Shown: positions 17,110-25,708 of the stretch, one piece after another
Numbering within the stretch: the first letter of the stretch is position 1
Layout of the letters: every line of letters begins with the position of its first letter
Origin: Anaerolineae bacterium
Lineage (GTDB): Bacteria > Chloroflexota > Anaerolineae > Aggregatilineales > Phototrophicaceae
Assembly (NCBI GenBank): GCA_022841825.1
Contig: JALHQT010000002.1
Location: 519,276 to 583,275 of the forward strand
DNA: 64,000 bases
Direction: 5' to 3'
The notes under the pieces: model-generated
Seen by the model: the letters and a program-made list of their open reading frames with translations, nothing else
Told to the model about the DNA's origin: nothing
Databases searched by the model: none
Made by a program: the position numbers and the translations under genes

Positions 17110-18174
17110 TCACCCGCCTGCGAGAATCGCGTCTTGTGCTGCCCGCGCCATATCGACCATCGTCTGATCAATCGTGCCCAGCAGCGCGAGCGTGCCGACG
17201 ACCAGCAGCGCGACCGCGCCCATCGCGCACAGGTAGCCCATTGCGCGGCGCAGCAGCGGGCTGCCCTGCGTGTAGTCGGTCAGTACGTAGCGCAAGCCGT
17301 TGAAGCCATGTACGGTCACCAGTGCCAGCAGCGCGGCATCGTAAAGACGCCAGATGGCAACAGGACCCGCGAAGAAGTTCCAGCGCTCGGCGACATACTC
17401 GACTGCCGTGCCGCTGTTGTTGATGCCGTTGGCGAGCATACCGAGTGCCTCATTGACGGGCACGCCGGGGATCGTGGCGTTGATCAGGTTGATTTCGAAG
17501 ACGCCCTGCACGATATGCGCCAGGATGAGATGACCGAAGACCAGCGGAACGATCAGGATGCCGCTGGTGCGCATAAAGCGCCACCAGAAGCGTTCGAGCT
17601 GGCTGCCGTGATGGGACTGCCGGGCATTCTTGTCCGCGCTGGCACGCCCGCCGCCCGTGAACAGCCCGACCACGCTGGAAACCAGCACTGCCGCGACCGC
17701 AGCGACGACGATACCCACCAGGAAGGGAAACTGCGCTTCCGCGATGAACGCCAGTGAGACGATGAAGGGTGCTTCCGGCGACTGGTAATGTTTCAGCACA
17801 TGTTGAAACATCAGGATGAAGGTGGGAATGAGGATGACGACCGTGCCAATCAGCACATAGATCGCCGCCTGCTGCTGATGCTTCCACCACTTCGGGTTGT
17901 AATCCAGAATGCCGATGCGCAAGCCGTTAAGCGCATGGTAAATGACGCAGGCGGTGAGCGCAAATTCACCGATGGTGAAGAGGGGGTGCTGGTAGATCAG
18001 GATTTCTTTTTCCCAGAGTTCCGGGAAGAAGACCGCCCACGACACGCCGATGACGTGCAGCACCAGGAACAAGAGGACGCCTAAGCCGGTGATGCGATGC
18101 AGCACCCAGCTCCATTGACCGAGCGCGCCGCGGTAGCGCAGCGTTTCGGTGAGGGTGAGGACGAGAGAGGTCAA
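17110..18174 (-). CDS. sdhC: Fused SdhC-SdhD cytochrome b membrane anchor of succinate dehydrogenase
   Basis: 354 residues, about three times a normal anchor subunit. Residues 20-105 look like SdhC: WSWVLHRITGLGVLLFLVLH, YHALNGLRIGILDY with heme-ligand candidate H80. Residues 195-320 look like SdhD: FWWRFMRTSGILIVPLVFGH, then HGFNGLRYVLTDY with H289. The middle (about 105-190) adds two further hydrophobic segments and a Ser/His-rich linker. One chain therefore seems to provide both anchors and the quinone site, since no separate sdhC or sdhD is present. First gene of the operon; promoter at 18287-18314. Confidence 0.85.
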   Translation of the reverse strand: MTSLVLTLTETLRYRGALGQWSWVLHRITGLGVLLFLVLHVIGVSWAVFFPELWEKEILIYQHPLFTIGEFALTACVIYHALNGLRIGILDYNPKWWKHQQQAAIYVLIGTVVILIPTFILMFQHVLKHYQSPEAPFIVSLAFIAEAQFPFLVGIVVAAVAAVLVSSVVGLFTGGGRASADKNARQSHHGSQLERFWWRFMRTSGILIVPLVFGHLILAHIVQGVFEINLINATIPGVPVNEALGMLANGINNSGTAVEYVAERWNFFAGPVAIWRLYDAALLALVTVHGFNGLRYVLTDYTQGSPLLRRAMGYLCAMGAVALLVVGTLALLGTIDQTMVDMARAAQDAILAGG

Positions 18175-18286
18175 GGTACCTAACTCCTGAACAATAGGGG
18201 CAATGGCGTCGCATCAGGAGGATGGACGCGGCAGAGGGTAGACACGCAGTTCCACCCGGCGCAAAGATTAACTTTGGATGAATCGG

Positions 18287-18314
18287 ATTATAACGTGTGT
18301 CCGCTCCGCCGCAA
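18287..18314 (-). promoter_or_regulatory. Likely promoter of the sdh operon
   Basis: Minus-strand TTGCGG (18314-18309), a 16-base spacer and the consensus -10 TATAAT (18292-18287), directed at sdhCD (start 18174). The leader would be about 105 bases. Confidence 0.55.
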
Positions 18315-18340
18315 CTGAAATTGTGCGCATATTATATCGC

Positions 18341-18358
18341 GTTCAGAATATTCTGAAC
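18341..18358. promoter_or_regulatory. Perfect 18-bp palindrome upstream of the sdh promoter
   Basis: GTTCAGAATATTCTGAAC is fully self-complementary and lies 27 bases upstream of the sdh -35 and 9 bases after the stop of the propeller fragment. It has the size of a dimeric repressor or activator operator. It lacks a T-run on either strand, so a terminator is less likely. Confidence 0.4.
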
Positions 18359-18366
18359 ATGAGAGA

Positions 18367-19005
18367 TCATGCCACCCGCATGAACATGACGCGACCGACC
18401 ACATCGCCGACGACCAAGACGCCGCTGCTGTGCAGGTATGCCGACGTGATATGATCATGGACATGATGGGCTGCTAACGGCTCACCCTCCGCACTCCACA
18501 GAAATATGTCCTGTCCGCCACACGAAATGAACCTGCCGTCGGGTAGCGCGAACACGCCACAAGACGAGTCGCCAATCCCAAGTCTCTGGGGCTGTCCGTC
18601 GTTGCTCCACCAGCACGGCGCGCCATGACCCCATGTGACCCAACTTCCATCTGGCAGGGTCAGCGCCCCTAGAACAAACTTGATCTGCGTACTTTGCAGA
18701 GCATTCAACAGTTCGCCTCGGCTGTTCCACAGGCGTAACTCAGAATACACAGGCGGGTCTACCCAACGAGGTAAAGGGTTTGGCTCTCCTGACCACGAGA
18801 GGATTCGCCCATCGCTGACTTCGACCGCGCCTTCGATCTTTTTGTCGTGTCCATGCATCTCGGCAATCAACGCGCCCTCCAGCGACCACAAACACAAACG
18901 ATCACGTGACCACGCCAGCAGATGCCCGTCGCTGTGAGAAAGCGCACCGTCGTAGGTCACGCCCTCATCAATGACCCGCTCGACATGGTCGCCATAGACG
19001 ATCAA
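18367..19005 (-). pseudogene. 3' part of a frameshifted beta-propeller gene
   Basis: 212 residues with propeller repeats such as SDGRILSWS, LRLWNSRGELL and DGRFISCGGQDIFLWSAEG. The only start is a TTG at 19005. Reading upstream in the same frame gives NGSISLPGKRSIFYGYDCGL, which looks like a genuine continuation of the preceding protein. This fragment and 19002-21038 are therefore best read as one gene split by a one-base deletion near 19070-19080. Function unknown. Whether the shift is real, a sequencing error or tolerated by coupling at the four-base overlap cannot be decided here. Confidence 0.7.
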
Positions 19006-21038
19006 GCCGCAGTCGTAGCCGTAGAAAATGCTGCGTTTTCCGGGGAGTGAAATGCTGCCATTGATGGTATGCGGAAGACGCTCATGCAGATGCCATCCGC
19101 ATTCCAGACGATGCTGATCCGGCTGGATGACATCAGAAAGCGCCCATCGCGAGCCAATAGAAAATACGATTTCGAACGCTCAGAAGCCTCCAGATGGATC
19201 GTCTGGAACGTGTCGCCGAGTGTGCAGAGAATGAGAGGGTGTTCGCTGCTGCCCGGACCCAATTTACGGGCGAGAAACTGGTTGTCGCGCAGTGGTATTG
19301 CTGCGCCATGGACATGGGTTTCATAAGCTGCCAACTGCCTGCCATCCGCATCCCAGATGCGGAGTGCACCGTCATGCCCATAGGTGCGGATGCTGCCATC
19401 ACCATCTTCGTGAATCGAGCTAACTTTTCCATTATGCCCGCGCCATTCGTGATGCTCGGCAAAATCCAAATCCCAGAGGCGGAAATGGGGATCGGTGATG
19501 ACCAAAAAGTTGTCGCGTAGTAGTTCAATTTCTTCACAGTACGGAGTGCGAAGTTCAGCACCGGGGGTTGCATCAGCATTCCATAGTCGATTCCAAATGC
19601 CCCAGCCAAAGGTCAGGACTCGATCGCCAGCTGGAATGGTCATACCAATCTCCGCATCGTCAAAGACTTCGCAATCCGTGCTGCCGTCGGAATTCACCCA
19701 ACGAAGACCATTGCGGTTGACCATGAGGCAGATGCGTCCATCGGGCAGTAGATCGGGGCATGAGTAGCGAAGTTCTTCACCTTCGTGCAGCCCAAACACG
19801 CCTAATGGTTCGCCATGAGCGCCCCAAGCGAACACTCTGCTCGTCTTGTGAATTCGATAGGAAAGCCATCGCCCATCCCCTAAATCGACGATTTCCCACG
19901 AAGGCTCATGCCCCTGGTCACAATCTGCGATCAGGTTACCCTCCTGCGACCAGAGCTTCATGCACCCATCCGTATCGCATGACACCATTCTGTTGCCGCT
20001 CAGGGCGTGCAGGCGGGTGATTCTGGCATCGCCTGCCTCCACCCGCTTCAGGTATGAACCATTGGGCGACCACAGGCGCAGCGTGCCCGCCTCGTCGCCC
20101 GTCCAGACCTTTTCATCGTCGCGCCACAGCACGGCTGAAGGATAAGCGACATGATCCCCCAGCTTGAGCAGTAGTTCAGCATCAGAGGACCACACGCAAA
20201 AGAAGGAGTCATAAGCGAAGGTGACCATCCGCCCGTCTGCCAATTCCTTTGCGCTGCTTAAGCGGAACATGTAACCATGTCCCTCCATCGGGATAAGTGT
20301 CTCGTCATCGACAGAAGTGAGCCACAAACTACCATCCTTTCGAGACAGCACTATTCGATCATCCCTTCTCACCAGAGGGATAAATGTGTAGGTGCCTAAA
20401 TGATAGAGTTCACGATCGTATGAGCCATCCTGATGTAGCAGCACCCAATACCGACTTCGATGTTCATTGGGTTCTAAATACCGCACCAGGCACAGCATTC
20501 GCCCATCAGATAACTGATGTCGAATGAGAGGGTAGGGACAATACCACCCGCGCACGGTCGTCGTGCGATGCGGCACTGACCAGTAGCGACAGCTATCGAG
20601 CGAGCGAAAGTGCGGCTTGCCAGCGAGCAGCGCCGCGCAGCGATCCCGCAGCAGGTCGTCCCCCTGGTGGTGCGCGCGCTCACGAAGCTGCTGCAAGATG
20701 AACAGTCGAGGGTCAATCGCGCTGGGCATCTCTATCCCGAGCATTTCCAGCATCACACAGGTGTACAGGCTGCGCAATGGCGCGGGCAAGTCGTCCTTGA
20801 GCGCGCGGCGCAGCGACGCGAGTTCGCGGTAGACCGTTTCCAGCCCGTGCTGCGCGGCATAGTCTGCCAACAGCGCGGGATGTTCGTAAAAGGCATGGTA
20901 GCGATACACGAGGTAGCGCTTCGCCTTCGGGCGGGTTTCGCCCTGTATAGGGTTGTGAGCAGACATGTTGGAGGAATCTCCGGCTGCAAATGCACGCAGC
21001 CAGTCAATTTGAGGATGATACGAGTGTAGCATGGACAT
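19002..21038 (-). CDS. WD40-like beta-propeller protein, 5' part of a frameshifted gene
   Basis: 678 residues. The start ATG at 21038 has GAGGAG six bases upstream. Residues 1-150 are a helical, non-repeat region (ERAHHQGDDLLRDRCAALL). From about 170 onward come blades with LxDGRxLxxxxDxxLRLWxxxG pattern, for example TGDEAGTLRLWSPNGSYLKR, VSCDTDGCMKLWSQEGNLIA and YGHDGALRIWDADGRQLAAY. No signal peptide, so probably cytoplasmic. The last 20 or so residues (PSMAAFHSPENAAFS) look out of frame; the continuing blades are in the 18367-19005 frame. Propellers of this kind usually bind proteins; the partner is unknown. Confidence 0.75.
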   Translation of the reverse strand: MSMLHSYHPQIDWLRAFAAGDSSNMSAHNPIQGETRPKAKRYLVYRYHAFYEHPALLADYAAQHGLETVYRELASLRRALKDDLPAPLRSLYTCVMLEMLGIEMPSAIDPRLFILQQLRERAHHQGDDLLRDRCAALLAGKPHFRSLDSCRYWSVPHRTTTVRGWYCPYPLIRHQLSDGRMLCLVRYLEPNEHRSRYWVLLHQDGSYDRELYHLGTYTFIPLVRRDDRIVLSRKDGSLWLTSVDDETLIPMEGHGYMFRLSSAKELADGRMVTFAYDSFFCVWSSDAELLLKLGDHVAYPSAVLWRDDEKVWTGDEAGTLRLWSPNGSYLKRVEAGDARITRLHALSGNRMVSCDTDGCMKLWSQEGNLIADCDQGHEPSWEIVDLGDGRWLSYRIHKTSRVFAWGAHGEPLGVFGLHEGEELRYSCPDLLPDGRICLMVNRNGLRWVNSDGSTDCEVFDDAEIGMTIPAGDRVLTFGWGIWNRLWNADATPGAELRTPYCEEIELLRDNFLVITDPHFRLWDLDFAEHHEWRGHNGKVSSIHEDGDGSIRTYGHDGALRIWDADGRQLAAYETHVHGAAIPLRDNQFLARKLGPGSSEHPLILCTLGDTFQTIHLEASERSKSYFLLARDGRFLMSSSRISIVWNADGICMSVFRIPSMAAFHSPENAAFSTATTAA

Positions 21039-21107
21039 AAACTCCTCGCACGTTCCGCGTTACAATCTGCCCATCAAGCGCGTTATTCTTGTTTAAGGAA
21101 CATCTTC

Positions 21108-22445
21108 ATGACTGCTCCCACCCATCAGGCACTGCAAGCCGCCGATAAATTCCAGCTTCATCCGCTGCAAAACCCCAAAACCCATACCGATCCGCTCGTC
21201 ATCGAACGCGGCGAGGGCGTCTATCTCTACACCAGCGACGGGCGCAAAATCCTTGACGCGATGGCGGGGTTGTGGAACGTCAGCGCCGGCTATGGGCGCG
21301 AAGAACTCGCCAAAGCCGCCTATGAGCAGATGACGAAGCTCGCCTTCACCTCCAACTTCGCGGGCATGACGAACGTCCCCAGTTCGCAGCTTGCCGAAAA
21401 GCTGGCGGGCTACTGCTACCCATCGCTCAAAACGACCTTCTTCACCAGCGGTGGCTCGGAGAGCAACGACAGCGCGTTCAAGATCGCGCGCTATCACTGG
21501 AAGCGCATGGGTAAGCCGGAAAAATACAAGATCATCGCCCGCCGCAATGCCTATCACGGCATTACGCTGGCGGCGACCTTTGCGACGGGGATCGAGCGCT
21601 ATCACAAAATGTTTGGTCCGGCAGTGCCGGGCTTCGTCCATGTCGCGGCACCCTACCCGTACCGCTTCGATATGTCGCTGGTGCGCGAGGGCGAAAGTAT
21701 CGGACACGCCGCCGCCCGGCTGATCGAAGAGGCGATCCTTGCCGAAGGACCCGACACGGTCGCAGCGGTGATCGCCGAGCCGGTGCAGGGCGTCGGCGGC
21801 GTCATCGTCCCGCCCGCCGATTACTTCCCGCGCCTGCGCGAAATCTGCGATCAATTCGACGTGCTGCTGATCGCCGACGAGGTGATCACGGGCTGGGGGC
21901 GCACGGGCGAATGGTTCGGGCTGAAGCATTACGGCGTCGAGCCAGACATCCTCACGTTTGCCAAAGCGATCACCAGCGGCTACCAGCCGCTCGGCGGCGC
22001 GCAGATCAGCGATGCCATCAAGGATGCCATCGAGAGCGCGCCGGAAGCGGAGATGTGGATGCACGGCTACACCTACAGTGGTCATGCGGCGGCGTGCGCG
22101 GTCGGGCTGGCGAACCTTGCGATCATGGAGCGCGAAGATCTGGCAGGGCGCAGCAAGCGCCTGGGTCCATACTTGCACGCGGGATTGAGCAAGCTGCTCG
22201 AATTCCCGTTCGTCGGCGAGGTGCGCGGGCAGGGCTTGCTGTGCGGCGTCGAGATCGTGACGGACAAGGAAACGCGGCAGCCGGACATGGCGCTGGCGGG
22301 CAGGATCGCTAAACTGTGCCTGGATCGTGGGCTGCGCACACGGGTGGTGGGCAGCACGCTGGCGTTTTCGCCGCCGCTCATCATCACGGAAGCGGAGATC
22401 GACAGGATGGTCGAGACGCTCGGCGCGGTGATGGACAGTCTATAG
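21108..22445 (+). CDS. Class III PLP-dependent aminotransferase
   Basis: 445 residues. AAGGAA lies upstream of the ATG. Family motifs: DAMAGLWNVSAGYGREELA, TSGGSESNDSAFKIARYHW, ARRNAYHGITL, IAEPVQGVGGVIVPP, LLIADEVITGWGRTGEWFG and the PLP-lysine in TFAKAITSGYQPLGG. The pattern is that of omega-amino-acid:pyruvate or putrescine/beta-alanine aminotransferases. The exact amine donor is not determinable. It is followed on the same strand by a nucleoside hydrolase after a 168-base repeat-filled gap, so a beta-alanine role in pyrimidine breakdown is possible but speculative. Confidence 0.9.
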   Translation: MTAPTHQALQAADKFQLHPLQNPKTHTDPLVIERGEGVYLYTSDGRKILDAMAGLWNVSAGYGREELAKAAYEQMTKLAFTSNFAGMTNVPSSQLAEKLAGYCYPSLKTTFFTSGGSESNDSAFKIARYHWKRMGKPEKYKIIARRNAYHGITLAATFATGIERYHKMFGPAVPGFVHVAAPYPYRFDMSLVREGESIGHAAARLIEEAILAEGPDTVAAVIAEPVQGVGGVIVPPADYFPRLREICDQFDVLLIADEVITGWGRTGEWFGLKHYGVEPDILTFAKAITSGYQPLGGAQISDAIKDAIESAPEAEMWMHGYTYSGHAAACAVGLANLAIMEREDLAGRSKRLGPYLHAGLSKLLEFPFVGEVRGQGLLCGVEIVTDKETRQPDMALAGRIAKLCLDRGLRTRVVGSTLAFSPPLIITEAEIDRMVETLGAVMDSL

Positions 22446-22600
22446 TGCGGTGTGCGTAGTGCGTAGTGCGTGGTGCGAAAAAGCACGATGCACGAACGCC
22501 TCGCCCTTACGACAATCGCATTTGTTCGGACTTCGGACGAGGCACGCCTCGTCCCTACATCATTCCTATTTGTTCGCACTTCGCACCGCGCACCTCGCAC
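22446..22600. repeat. GTGCG-type palindromic repeat with a nested second element
   Basis: The ends are inverted: GTGCGTAGTGCGTAGTGCGT with GGTGCGAAAA on the left and TTCGCACTTCGCACCGCGCA with CCTCGCAC on the right. Inside lies GGACGAGGCACGCCTCGTCC plus CTAC (22535-22558), the same palindrome found in hypF at 4768. One repeat family has apparently inserted in another. An upstream in-frame extension of the nucleoside hydrolase is encoded by this element and was discarded. Confidence 0.75.
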
Positions 22601-22613
22601 AAGGATGGTTGCT

Positions 22614-23567
22614 ATGCCGCGCAAGATCATCATCGACACCGACCCTGGCATTGACGACGCGATGGCGATCTACTTCGCCCTCCGCTCGCCGGAACTGGAC
22701 GTGATCGGGCTGACGACCGTTTTCGGCAACGTCACGACCGAACTGGCGACCACCAATGCGCTGCGCCTGCTGGAGATCGCGGGTCGGTCGGACATCCCGG
22801 TCGCGCGCGGGGCGGATGACCCGGTCGCGCTGCCCTTTGGCGGTCCCGTGCCAGTCGTGCATGGTGAAGACGGGCAGGGGGATGTCTTCCTGCCCCCGCC
22901 GACAACGCACGCCATCGACCAGAGCGCCGCTCAGTTCATCATCGAGCAGATCATGACGCAGCCGGGCGAGGTGACGCTGGTGCCGATTGGTCCGCTGACC
23001 AATATCGCGCTGGCGCTGCGCCTGGAGCCGCGCATCGCCCAGCATGTGCGTGAGGTGGTCATCATGGGCGGAAACGCGCTGGGACCCGGCAATGCCACGC
23101 CGTCGGCGGAGGCGAACATTCATAACGACCCGGAAGCGGCGGATGTCGTCTTCGGCGCGCCCTGGCAGGTGACGATGGTCGGTCTGGACGTGACGAACAA
23201 CGTGATCATGAGCGCGGCGCATCTGGCGGAATACGGGCAGATCGATCATCCGATGGCGCGGCACATCGCGCGGATCACGCCGTACTATCTGGAGTTCTAT
23301 CGCAAGCGGCATGGCATGGATGGCATCTGCGTGCATGACTCATCGGCGATTGCCTACCTGATCGCGCCGTCGCTGTTCACGGTCAAGGCGTGGCCCCTGC
23401 GCGTGGATGCGGGGGAGGGCATCGGACGAGGCAAGACCTGGCCCGCTCTGGGCGAGGTAGACCGCCCCAGTCTGGCACCCTGGCGCGCCCGCCCGCGCGT
23501 CAACGTCTGCGTCGGGGTTCAGAGCGACAAGGTGGTGGAGCTCGAGTTGGCGCGGATGCGGGGGTGA
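22614..23567 (+). CDS. Inosine-uridine type nucleoside hydrolase (1)
   Basis: 317 residues from the ATG at 22614, which has AAGGA nine bases upstream; longer frames only translate repeat DNA. The N-terminus PRKIIIDTDPGIDDAMAIYF carries the DTDPGxDDA calcium-binding signature of the family, and LVPIGPLTNIALAL and VVIMGGNA follow. It hydrolyses purine or pyrimidine ribonucleosides to base and ribose. A second family member at 49556 and a nucleoside ABC transporter at 52968-58017 suggest active nucleoside salvage. A hairpin with T-run follows at 23692. Confidence 0.92.
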   Translation: MPRKIIIDTDPGIDDAMAIYFALRSPELDVIGLTTVFGNVTTELATTNALRLLEIAGRSDIPVARGADDPVALPFGGPVPVVHGEDGQGDVFLPPPTTHAIDQSAAQFIIEQIMTQPGEVTLVPIGPLTNIALALRLEPRIAQHVREVVIMGGNALGPGNATPSAEANIHNDPEAADVVFGAPWQVTMVGLDVTNNVIMSAAHLAEYGQIDHPMARHIARITPYYLEFYRKRHGMDGICVHDSSAIAYLIAPSLFTVKAWPLRVDAGEGIGRGKTWPALGEVDRPSLAPWRARPRVNVCVGVQSDKVVELELARMRG

Positions 23568-23599
23568 GACCGGGGCAATCGCTTCAAACCCATTGCGCG

Positions 23600-23746
23600 C
23601 CTGAAGCTCAAAGCTTCAGGCTACAAGATCAGCCAAAAGCCGCTGAAGCGGCTCTCAATTTCGGTCATTCGAGAGTGCAACCCTGCCTTACAACCTCTTC
23701 CAGAGGTTTTTTCTGCTGTTCTAGCTGGAAGCTTTGAGCTTCCAGC
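23600..23746. repeat. Pair of related AAGCTT-core palindromes in a 302-base gap
   Basis: CCTGAAGCTCAAAGCTTCAG then G (23600-23620) and GCTGGAAGCTTTGAGCTTCC then AGC (23724-23746) are two hairpins with the same core in opposite orientation. The gap 23568-23869 between the nucleoside hydrolase and the TIR gene contains these, a terminator-like hairpin and otherwise no gene. Confidence 0.65.
23692..23712 (+). terminator. Probable intrinsic terminator after the nucleoside hydrolase
   Basis: AACCTC, loop TTCCA, GAGGTT followed by TTTT. The stem is short (6 bp) but the T-run is clear, and it lies 125 bases after the stop. Confidence 0.5.
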
Positions 23747-23869
23747 GAGGCGAAAGCCCATCTGCGATTTTGAAGTGATTATCCTGGCGGCGAGATTGGC
23801 TTAGTTGCAGAGCAATCTTCGCAAGAGGATAATAGTCACTGTACCTCAAACAGAGTACAGATATGCCCC

Positions 23870-25681
23870 ATGCCTAAAAAGCTCTTCATCTCGTATCCGA
23901 GCGAAAGTTGGAACTTTGCGCAGCGCATAGCCGAAAAGCTGGCGGAATGGCTGGATGACTCGATCTTCATCGACTATCGCAGCATCGATCAGGCGGACTT
24001 TGCTGAGGCAATCCTGACGCATTTGCGCGCGAGCGATGGCGTCGTCCTCGTCGTGACGGAGTTCACCTTCGCCGACATCCATCGTGACCGCGATTGGGTG
24101 AGACTGGAGATTCGCACAGCGCTTGAGAACGACATCCCGATCATCCTTGTGCGCGAGAACGGTTTACTACCACCGTCTGACATTCCCGATGATGTACAGG
24201 ATGTCCGGCGCTCGCAGGGAGTCCCTTTCTATCGCGAGTTTTTCGACCCCGGCGTCGCGCTGCTGGCGGATTTCCTGATCAAGATCGGCATCGGCACGCT
24301 AAGGACGGCCAACTCTGCGCCGAAGCTGGTCGAAACGTCCCCCGCGCCCGTTGCGCCGACCGCCACCACCGAACCTGCCCAACGCATGATTGGTGGGCAA
24401 GGCAGCCTCGAAGAAGCGGCAGATCTGCTGGAAGCGGGCGACCATGAGAAGGCGTTGGTCATTCTTGAGACAATGCGCGCCCAGGGTAATCTGCGTCCTG
24501 TCATTGCCAACGCCGTTGCAGACCTGCTCGCCGAGGCAGAGCGGCGACGCGGGGAAGCCGAACGCCGTCACGAAGCGAGCCTCGACTACTCGGCAATCGC
24601 TGCAATGGCGCGGCGCAAGATAACCGAAGCGCGCGCCCGCGAAGAATTTCACGCCTGGTGCGTACGATTTCCTGATCTAGTTGATGCTCTTGATAATGAA
24701 AATTTGCGTGAGCGATTTCCGCAATTTAACGAGCATGATCCTAATGTTGCTGATTGGCTTCCCGATCTTGCTGCAATCGACGCACCAGATCAGGAAGACA
24801 CTAAGTCTTCCATCCCCTTGTTTGACGACGATGCTGCACCCAATGCGCAAAGCGTAAGCGCTCTACTCGCGACAGTTGCTATGGGAGAGTTGGACGGCGA
24901 AAATGTCTATACTCCGCCTACCATCCCCGACTGGCTCAATGTATTGAGCAGCAAGAATCTATTTCCTCCGCCCTTCGCTTGGATCGAAATCCCCGGTACA
25001 GGCTACAGCATCGCCAAATACCCGGTGACGAATGCGCAGTTCGCCAGATTCGTCGAGGCAGGTGGCTATAGCGAGCGCAAATGGTGGACAAGAGCGGGTT
25101 GGGACGCAAAGGCCAGGGGCTGGGTGTGGGACGAGAAGAAGCGCGATTGGACTCCTACGAACAATGCATGGACGCAACCACGTTTCTGGCTAGACAGCAA
25201 GTGGAATGGCGCAGAGCAGCCCGTCGTCGGCGTCTCGTGGTACGAAGCAGTGGCGTATTGCCTATGGCTCAGTGATGCGACGAATGAGAAGATCATGCTG
25301 CTGACGGAAGATCAATGGCAATATGCCGCGCAAGGCGACGACGGGCGCAATTATCCCTGGGGTAACGAATGGGACAGCAGTCGGTGCAACAACAATGTGA
25401 ATAGCAAAGGTATTGGCAAGACGACTCCTGTCCGACAATATGAGGGTAAGGGCGATAGCCCGTTTGGAGTTGTGGACATGGCAGGGAACGTCTGGGAGTG
25501 GTGCCTAACGGATTTTGTGAACAAAACAAATGACGCCAATAACGTGGCGACGTATCGCGTGCTACGCGGCGGATCGTGGAACAGCAACTACACAGACACC
25601 TTCCGCTGCGACAACCGCAACGGGAACGCCTCTAATATTAGGGACGATGGCAGGGGGTTTCGCCTTTCCCTCTCTTCCTGA
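23870..25681 (+). CDS. TIR-domain protein with C-terminal FGE-sulfatase (C-type-lectin fold) domain
   Basis: 603 residues. Residues 1-130 are a TIR domain: KKLFISYPSESWNFAQRIAE, FIDYRSID, then DRDWVRLEIRTAL, where the Glu occupies the NADase position of active TIRs. Residues 165-290 form a charged helical linker (AEAERRRGEAERRHEA). Residues 365-603 are an FGE/SUMF1-like domain with IAKYPVTNAQFARFVEAGGY, PVVGVSWYEAVAYCLWLS, LLTEDQWQYAAQG, DMAGNVWEWC and the ending RVLRGGSWN...GFRLS. TIR-FGE fusions are found among prokaryotic signalling and defence proteins, and FGE tails are common targets of diversity-generating retroelements. No retroelement is in the window. Ligand and activation mode are unknown. 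Confidence 0.88.
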   Translation: MPKKLFISYPSESWNFAQRIAEKLAEWLDDSIFIDYRSIDQADFAEAILTHLRASDGVVLVVTEFTFADIHRDRDWVRLEIRTALENDIPIILVRENGLLPPSDIPDDVQDVRRSQGVPFYREFFDPGVALLADFLIKIGIGTLRTANSAPKLVETSPAPVAPTATTEPAQRMIGGQGSLEEAADLLEAGDHEKALVILETMRAQGNLRPVIANAVADLLAEAERRRGEAERRHEASLDYSAIAAMARRKITEARAREEFHAWCVRFPDLVDALDNENLRERFPQFNEHDPNVADWLPDLAAIDAPDQEDTKSSIPLFDDDAAPNAQSVSALLATVAMGELDGENVYTPPTIPDWLNVLSSKNLFPPPFAWIEIPGTGYSIAKYPVTNAQFARFVEAGGYSERKWWTRAGWDAKARGWVWDEKKRDWTPTNNAWTQPRFWLDSKWNGAEQPVVGVSWYEAVAYCLWLSDATNEKIMLLTEDQWQYAAQGDDGRNYPWGNEWDSSRCNNNVNSKGIGKTTPVRQYEGKGDSPFGVVDMAGNVWEWCLTDFVNKTNDANNVATYRVLRGGSWNSNYTDTFRCDNRNGNASNIRDDGRGFRLSLSS

Positions 25682-25708
25682 AACATCGGGCAATGCGGTT
25701 TTCCTGCA

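Noticed and set aside
15369-17303. Long open frame on the plus strand opposite sdhA (644 codons)
   Set aside because: It mirrors sdhA in the antisense direction; its composition (Ala, Arg, Asp, His rich) is typical of GC-rich shadow frames and it lacks any motif, whereas sdhA is unmistakable.
22470-22613. N-terminal extension of the nucleoside hydrolase
   Set aside because: The extra 48 codons are translated from a dispersed palindromic repeat; a good Shine-Dalgarno precedes the ATG at 22614, where the family motif begins.
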